Made by a program: the position numbers and the translations under genes. The notes beneath the pieces are model-generated. The model was not told where the DNA came from, made no database searches, and saw nothing but the letters and a program-made list of their open reading frames with translations. Positions 6,188-9,662 of a DNA stretch of 9,662 nt are shown here, in pieces. Source of the stretch: Planctomycetaceae bacterium (GTDB taxonomy: Bacteria > Planctomycetota > Planctomycetia > Pirellulales > Thermoguttaceae); assembly GCA_031283515.1 (NCBI GenBank), contig JAITBS010000533.1, forward strand, positions 1-9,662, written 5' to 3'. Position 1 is the first letter of the stretch. Each line of letters starts with the position of its first letter.

Positions 6188-7450
6188 CCGAACATAATAT
6201 ACATTATCGGACGTAACAGAATCAGTCAAATCACTGTTAAAGACAATACAGAACAAGAGTTCTATTTCACGTTCGACGGTCACGGAAGTACCAGAGTTTT
6301 AACTGATATTGCTGGTGCAATCGCCGAACTCTATACCTTCGATGCTTACGGTAACGCCATCGGTTTCGACCCATCTGTTGCGTTAACTGAATTTCTGTAC
6401 AGCGGCGAACAATTCGATTCAAAAATCGGACAACAGTACTTACGGGCAAGATATTATGATCCTGCAACTGGAAGGTTCAATCGTCTTGATCCGTTCTTTG
6501 GAAATCTGAGTGATCCATTGAGTCTACATAATTATCTTTACACTCATGACGATCCGATCAGTTATACCGATCCGAGTGGGAAATTTGTTCCTATATTGCT
6601 TCTGGCTTTGGGAATAGGATGTATTGGAGCTGGTTTTTTGTACATGGCAACTGACAACTACAACGCAGCAGCTGATTCATTAGCAAAATCTGGATTTGAT
6701 TTTTCCGAATTTGACAAATACTCGGCAACAGGAGGAACTTATGAATGCGTTGGGAGGTTTCTCGGAACTGTTTCCTTTGTTTTGGCGGCGGCACCCTTAA
6801 CGGCTCCAATCTATGGTGGGGTCGGTTCCATTGTAACATCATATGGTGGTGGAACAGCTGCCAAGATCGGCTTTGGAGCAGTTTCCGTAGGACTTATCGA
6901 CAAATTGTTGCTTGATTCCTTTTTGTACACTTCTGGAGTTAATTCATCTGCATTTAGCGATTATTATGACCATCCATTCTGGTCGTTCATAGACCTTTTG
7001 CTTGGTACTATTACAGCCGGATTAGCAAATGGATGGACAGATATAGCAACGTCCCTTAAAGTTTTTGATAATCCAGCAGTCATTTCGAGATCAATATTAG
7101 AACCAATCGGTTATGGAATTGAGCCAAGATCTTTCAACAATCTAGCAACAAGATTGTGGTACAATAAAGAACTGCCCAAAATCCGTTCACGATTAAACAC
7201 TAGTATCTCTCTGGAGGAACAAGCTAAACAGGCATCAGCATTTAGGAACGAAATCAAAGCAGTTGCTCGTGATTTAATGAGTGATAGAGTAACAGCAGCA
7301 GAACTGATATTAAACAGACCCGCACTTTCCTGGGATCAAATTGTTGCCAAATATCAATCGAAAGGGCTTTACGGAGATGCTCTTTGGGAAGAAATTATCG
7401 AAGCTTCAATGCGACCAAACGAAGCTATTAATGCGTTGTTTGGGCTATAG
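6188..7450 (+). CDS. RHS repeat-associated core protein, 5'-truncated, with unknown C-terminal toxin-like tip
   Basis: The open frame has 420 codons after a stop at 6185-6187 and contains no ATG or GTG start before the RHS core. From 6200 it reads YIIGRNRISQ, then FDGHGSTRVLTD, LYTFDAYGN, FLYSGEQFD, YLRARYYDPATGRFNRLDP, NYLYTHDDPISYTDPSG. This is the end of an RHS shell and its core, closing at DPSG (6569-6580). The only available start is a TTG at 6518, inside the core, so the YD-repeat shell is missing and this is probably a displaced orphan or pseudogene. The remaining 289 residues (6581-7447) are a variable tip. Hydrophobic stretches follow immediately (FVPILLLALGIGCIGAGFLY) and recur near 6770-6900 and 6980-7030; a helical, charged C-terminal part ends in NALFGL. 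In complete RHS proteins the tip is a toxin released from the shell; no catalytic motif was recognised here. Confidence 0.85.
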   Translation, partial: PNIIYIIGRNRISQITVKDNTEQEFYFTFDGHGSTRVLTDIAGAIAELYTFDAYGNAIGFDPSVALTEFLYSGEQFDSKIGQQYLRARYYDPATGRFNRLDPFFGNLSDPLSLHNYLYTHDDPISYTDPSGKFVPILLLALGIGCIGAGFLYMATDNYNAAADSLAKSGFDFSEFDKYSATGGTYECVGRFLGTVSFVLAAAPLTAPIYGGVGSIVTSYGGGTAAKIGFGAVSVGLIDKLLLDSFLYTSGVNSSAFSDYYDHPFWSFIDLLLGTITAGLANGWTDIATSLKVFDNPAVISRSILEPIGYGIEPRSFNNLATRLWYNKELPKIRSRLNTSISLEEQAKQASAFRNEIKAVARDLMSDRVTAAELILNRPALSWDQIVAKYQSKGLYGDALWEEIIEASMRPNEAINALFGL

Positions 7451-7463
7451 TTTTTGTAGTCTA

Positions 7464-7551
7464 GTCATTAAGTAAGCGAAGTACAAGAATTAATTTGTAT
7501 CAATATTTTTTTTTGCAAGTAAATTATGACTGTCAATAAAAGAACAAAAAA
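7464..7551 (+). repeat. Diverged direct repeat, copy 1
   Basis: GTCATTAAGTAAGCGAAGT (7464-7482) recurs as GTCATTAAATAAGCGAAGT at 7934-7952, and the match resumes further on with TATGACTGTCAATA versus TGTGATTATCAATA followed by GAACAAAAA. The copy begins 14 bases after the RHS stop codon. Its partner lies about 470 bases away, so this is probably an old duplication of the sequence that followed an RHS tip. Confidence 0.65.
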
Positions 7552-7603
7552 TAATTTTAAGTAAAAGATAAAAAACACAGAAATTTTTGAACCTTGAATT
7601 TTA

Positions 7604-7889
7604 GTAACCGTTCATGGTCTTTTTAACGGTTTTGTTTGGTAGTGATATTTTTATCAAACATAATAAAATTTTAATAAATTGCCACAATATATTGATATTT
7701 ATAATATTATATCGTTTTTTGTATTTGTTCAATATTTAAATAAACATTAAAAATCAACACAATAAATAAAACGATAATGTCAAATTGAATGTTTTGTATT
7801 TTTTTGAATTTTACAAACACTGTTGTAATTCTTTACAACATAACAAGTTATAAAGACTAAAAAATAACCGAATTTCCGTGAACGGTTAC
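7604..7889. repeat. AT-rich segment bounded by a 14-bp inverted repeat
   Basis: GTAACCGTTCATGG (7604-7617) is the inverse of CCGTGAACGGTTAC (7876-7889) with one mismatch, and similarity continues outward (TTCAAG...GAATTTTA against GAATTTCAAATA). The interior, 7632-7870, is extremely AT-rich and has no gene. It may be a non-autonomous insertion element unrelated to the family at 5579-5860, or a decayed cassette. Confidence 0.5.
7606..7636 (+). terminator. Possible weak terminator hairpin after the RHS gene
   Basis: AACCGTT (7606-7612) pairs with AACGGTT (7625-7631) across a 12-base loop and is followed by a T-rich run (TTGTTT). It lies about 155 bases after the RHS stop. The stem is short and the tract broken by a G, so this is only a candidate; the same left arm also pairs with 7876-7889. 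Confidence 0.25.
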
Positions 7890-7891
7890 GA

Positions 7892-7920
7892 ATTTCAAAT
7901 ATCAGATGAATATTTGAAAT
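7892..7920. repeat. Perfect 11-bp hairpin
   Basis: ATTTCAAATAT (7892-7902) and ATATTTGAAAT (7910-7920) pair perfectly around the seven-base loop CAGATGA. It lies directly outside the right arm of the inverted repeat at 7876-7889 and 13 bases before direct-repeat copy 2. It has no T tract, so it is not a typical terminator. The remainder of 7451-8153 shows no gene. Confidence 0.6.
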
Positions 7921-7933
7921 ATTTACATGCCAG

Positions 7934-8020
7934 GTCATTAAATAAGCGAAGTGTAAAAAAATAATTGTGCAATTATTTTATATACAAATCTTGTGATTAT
8001 CAATACATGAACAAAAACAA
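7934..8020 (+). repeat. Diverged direct repeat, copy 2
   Basis: Partner of 7464-7551: GTCATTAAATAAGCGAAGT, then about 35 bases of weaker, AT-rich similarity, then TGTGATTATCAATA and GAACAAAAA. It precedes the 8154 gene by about 130 bases. If copy 1 marks the downstream flank of the present RHS tip, copy 2 may mark the flank of a former tip that has since been lost. Confidence 0.6.
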
Positions 8021-8153
8021 ATTCATGTGCCCCCCAAAAAATGCGAATGTCCTTGAAATTCAAGAGTGAAACGTGTTTTTGTAGCATTTACTCGCTTGTT
8101 TAATATCTAGTCTTAGAATTGGATTCATTGATATTTTTTAACCCACTTAAAAA

Positions 8154-8468
8154 ATGAAAACATCAGTTATAAAACTAAATAACGGCGGAAGAACCTATTA
8201 CTCACTAAATAACATGGCAACTGCTGAGGACTATAAACTTGTCGTGAACATCCTAAAAGAACTGCATGGTGCTTCATTTGTTCAAAAACTTGGTGCTGTT
8301 TATTGGTATGCGGAAAAATACGAGTATTTAGGGAGAAAATTCGTTTTGGGACTTGATGACGACCTTGAATGTTATTTTGAAGCTACCGATAAAAATAACA
8401 CGCAAGAAGATGAAACATGGCTTGAACAATTGGTTGAACAAATAGTCGATGAAATAAACAACCGATAA
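8154..8468 (+). CDS. Small acidic protein, candidate immunity protein
   Basis: 104 residues starting MKTSVIKLNNGGRTYYSLNN. It is acidic overall, with a C-terminal helix rich in Asp and Glu (NTQEDETWLEQLVEQIVDE). The middle (VYWYAEKYEYLGRKFVLGLD, then DDLECYFEA) reads as consecutive beta strands. There is no signal peptide or membrane segment, so it should be cytoplasmic. Size, acidity and position downstream of an RHS tip on the same strand fit an immunity protein that would bind the toxin tip, but the 703-base gap from the RHS stop is unusually large for a toxin/immunity pair. No family was recognised with confidence. There is no Shine-Dalgarno before the ATG, only an A-rich run. Coding is supported by the clean composition and lack of a better frame. 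Confidence 0.7.
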   Translation: MKTSVIKLNNGGRTYYSLNNMATAEDYKLVVNILKELHGASFVQKLGAVYWYAEKYEYLGRKFVLGLDDDLECYFEATDKNNTQEDETWLEQLVEQIVDEINNR

Positions 8469-8888
8469 AATGTATGATGTAGTGCGATTGTCCAGGAACT
8501 TTGAAATAGATTAAAATTACTGGTGCGATAATAGAATCTGGGACAAATTTTAGAAAACGTCACTAAAAACGGCATGAATTATTGTCTTGACAATAGTCAA
8601 GAAGCGACAAAATTGTTCAAAAATTGTGTTTTGCACATACTACGACTATAGATTGATCTTTGATAATCCGGTTGGCAAGATAAATTAAAATTCGCTCGAC
8701 ACGAATGATTGGTCGATATAATCGACCTTCGAGAAATTCAAGGTGAAGTTTCATTTTCGTGCCTGCTTGCCGACAATACACATTCGCGGTTTGGTACATG
8801 GAATTGAATGCTTGACTTTGAGTTGTGTTTCGATTCAGGAATTTTTTATAGCGAACTCGTTTTCTTGATTAGGAACAGGTATTCAATA

Positions 8889-8897
8889 TGGTATAAT
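8889..8897 (+). promoter_or_regulatory. Candidate extended -10 promoter
   Basis: TGGTATAAT contains a perfect TATAAT (8892-8897) preceded by TG one base upstream, the extended -10 form. The nearest -35-like hexamer, TTGATT at 8865-8870, is 21 bases away, too far to be ideal. An AAAGGGA (8912-8918) and a GTG-initiated 37-codon frame follow, so transcription toward 9037 is possible. Confidence 0.4.
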
Positions 8898-8923
8898 GTA
8901 ACTCCAATATTAAAGGGAACAAA

Positions 8924-9037
8924 GTGGATTTTTTGACTATTATCATTTTTTTGAATTACAGAAGCGATCATTCACTTTATTTCTTGAACATTTTCCGAAA
9001 ATTATTCCCAATTCCAATTATTGTACTGAATTTTTAA
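8924..9037 (+). CDS. Possible tiny hydrophobic peptide, 37 residues
   Basis: GTG at 8924 lies five bases after AAAGGGA and about 27 bases after a TATAAT promoter-like site. The frame reads VDFLTIIIFLNYRSDHSLYF and continues hydrophobically to a TAA at 9035-9037. It has no known relative. It could be a small membrane peptide or leader, but AT-rich sequence yields such hydrophobic frames by chance, so confidence is low. Confidence 0.15.
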   Translation: MDFLTIIIFLNYRSDHSLYFLNIFRKLFPIPIIVLNF

Positions 9038-9079
9038 TCCATTTCAAATTCGCGGGATGTTCTGGACAATCGCATGTTG

Positions 9080-9655
9080 TTACTCAAATATTGTTTCTGG
9101 TAGAGGGTAAGGTGTGTAAGATTGAACTTCAAGTAATTGTTTGGGAAATTGTGGGATTTCAATTGTGATTTTTTCATTGAAAATTTTTTCGGCTAGTTTA
9201 AGAAAACATGCACCGTAGAGATAGCATATTGAATCAACTTCACCCTGGCATCTTTTCATATAGTTTTCCCAATACAATCCCCCGTTTTTTAATGAAATAA
9301 TAAATTCTTCCTTATCCTTTCGATATAGGGATTCAAGTATTTCATAAGAACCTTTGAATCTTTTTTCAAGAGGCGACTTTTTTTCTTGTATTAGTTTCTC
9401 TATGTTTTCATCGTCTTTTAAAAGCAGAAATGAAATAAAACGTCCAATATATCTGCTTTCATCTGCATGCTGATATATTGTATCTTTTTTTATTACAATT
9501 TTATTGTAGTTATTACAAAAAACCTCAGTAAGTTGTAGGTCATTAAGTAATAATGATACTAGTAAGTATTGCCAATTACCAGCAGACAAAATTTGTGGAT
9601 TTATGTCCCAACCGGCAGAATTTTTATCAAAAAGCCATGAGCGAGCTTTTACCAT
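9080..9655 (-). CDS. Imm49-like immunity protein, possibly 5'-incomplete
   Basis: 191 residues from the ATG at 9655; the frame stays open to the window edge at 9662, so the true start may lie outside. The protein is helical with the pattern SPLEKRFKGSYEILESLYRK (94-113), then DKEEFIISLKNG, a Cys/Tyr-containing hydrophobic helix (CYLYGACFLKLAEKI, 144-158), and IEIPQFPKQLL near the C-terminus. This arrangement recalls the Imm49 family, cytoplasmic immunity proteins found with polymorphic toxins; the match is from memory of the family pattern and is moderate. It is on the strand opposite the RHS gene and converges with the 8154 gene, so it is either an orphan immunity gene kept against toxins of relatives, or belongs to a toxin gene beyond the right edge. 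It has no signal peptide. Confidence 0.65.
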   Translation of the reverse strand: MVKARSWLFDKNSAGWDINPQILSAGNWQYLLVSLLLNDLQLTEVFCNNYNKIVIKKDTIYQHADESRYIGRFISFLLLKDDENIEKLIQEKKSPLEKRFKGSYEILESLYRKDKEEFIISLKNGGLYWENYMKRCQGEVDSICYLYGACFLKLAEKIFNEKITIEIPQFPKQLLEVQSYTPYPLPETIFE

Positions 9656-9662
9656 TGATAAA

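Larger units (their letters stand above)
8469..9079. other. Stretch of 611 bases without a convincing gene
   Basis: It contains a small hairpin (CTTGAC/GTCAAG at about 8586-8601), a minus-strand frame open from 8844 down to 8617 whose only ATG (8799) would give a 60-residue peptide, MYQTANVYCRQAGTKMKLHL and onward, with no known relative, and a promoter-like site at 8889-8897 with a tiny frame after it. The minus-strand frame looks more like a decayed gene than chance sequence, but its identity is unknown. The stretch separates the plus-strand candidate immunity gene from the convergent minus-strand gene at 9080. Confidence 0.45.

Noticed and set aside
6518..7450. RHS gene taken as starting at TTG 6518
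   Set aside because: Clear RHS core homology extends in frame back to about 6200, so the TTG is an internal codon, not a native start.
8617..8799. 60-codon minus-strand frame
   Set aside because: No recognised family and no ribosome site; kept only as a remark in the gap description, as it might be a decayed gene.

Overview
The window looks like a chromosomal stretch of a planctomycete-like bacterium with unusually low GC for that group, perhaps host-associated. The clues are an outer-envelope lipoprotein that joins a PCGCAG-type metallophosphatase-like domain to a cytochrome c554-like tetraheme domain, a second cytochrome lipoprotein with one C-terminal CxxCH, a Gfo/Idh/MocA oxidoreductase, an RHS protein of polymorphic-toxin type, and many intergenic inverted-repeat elements. 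Taxonomy is inferred from protein style only; no rRNA or other marker is present.

Left part (1-5106): three genes on the minus strand, read right to left. They are a cytochrome c'-like lipoprotein (4102-5106), an NAD(P)-dependent sugar-type oxidoreductase (2673-3686) and a large tetraheme lipoprotein (176-2497). The gaps are 175 to 415 bases and filled with repeats, so these are probably separate transcription units. The two cytochromes are likely part of periplasmic electron transfer. The oxidoreductase is cytoplasmic and has no evident link to them.

Repeat layer: one family of inverted-repeat, MITE-like elements occurs at least three times (30-116, cut by the window edge; 3898-4075; 5579-5860), with the shared terminus ATTCCACTGATATATTAC. 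The 5579-5860 copy has perfect 18-base inverted ends and appears to have inserted into a short reading frame starting at 5495, leaving only 28 native codons. The first two copies share a hairpin arm in which the stem is kept by a compensatory change. A second repeat type (TAATCTGCG-rich) lies at 2564-2664 and again near 5271.

Right part (6188-9662): an accessory island of polymorphic-toxin type. A 5'-truncated RHS core (6188-6580) continues into a 289-residue C-terminal tip of unknown activity with several hydrophobic segments. Then come about 700 very AT-rich bases holding a diverged direct repeat and an inverted repeat, a small acidic protein (8154-8468) that could be an immunity protein, about 600 bases with no convincing gene, and at the right edge on the minus strand a 191-residue protein resembling the Imm49 family. 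The layout fits a reshuffled RHS toxin/immunity locus with orphan pieces. No transposase, tRNA, rRNA or CRISPR array was seen.
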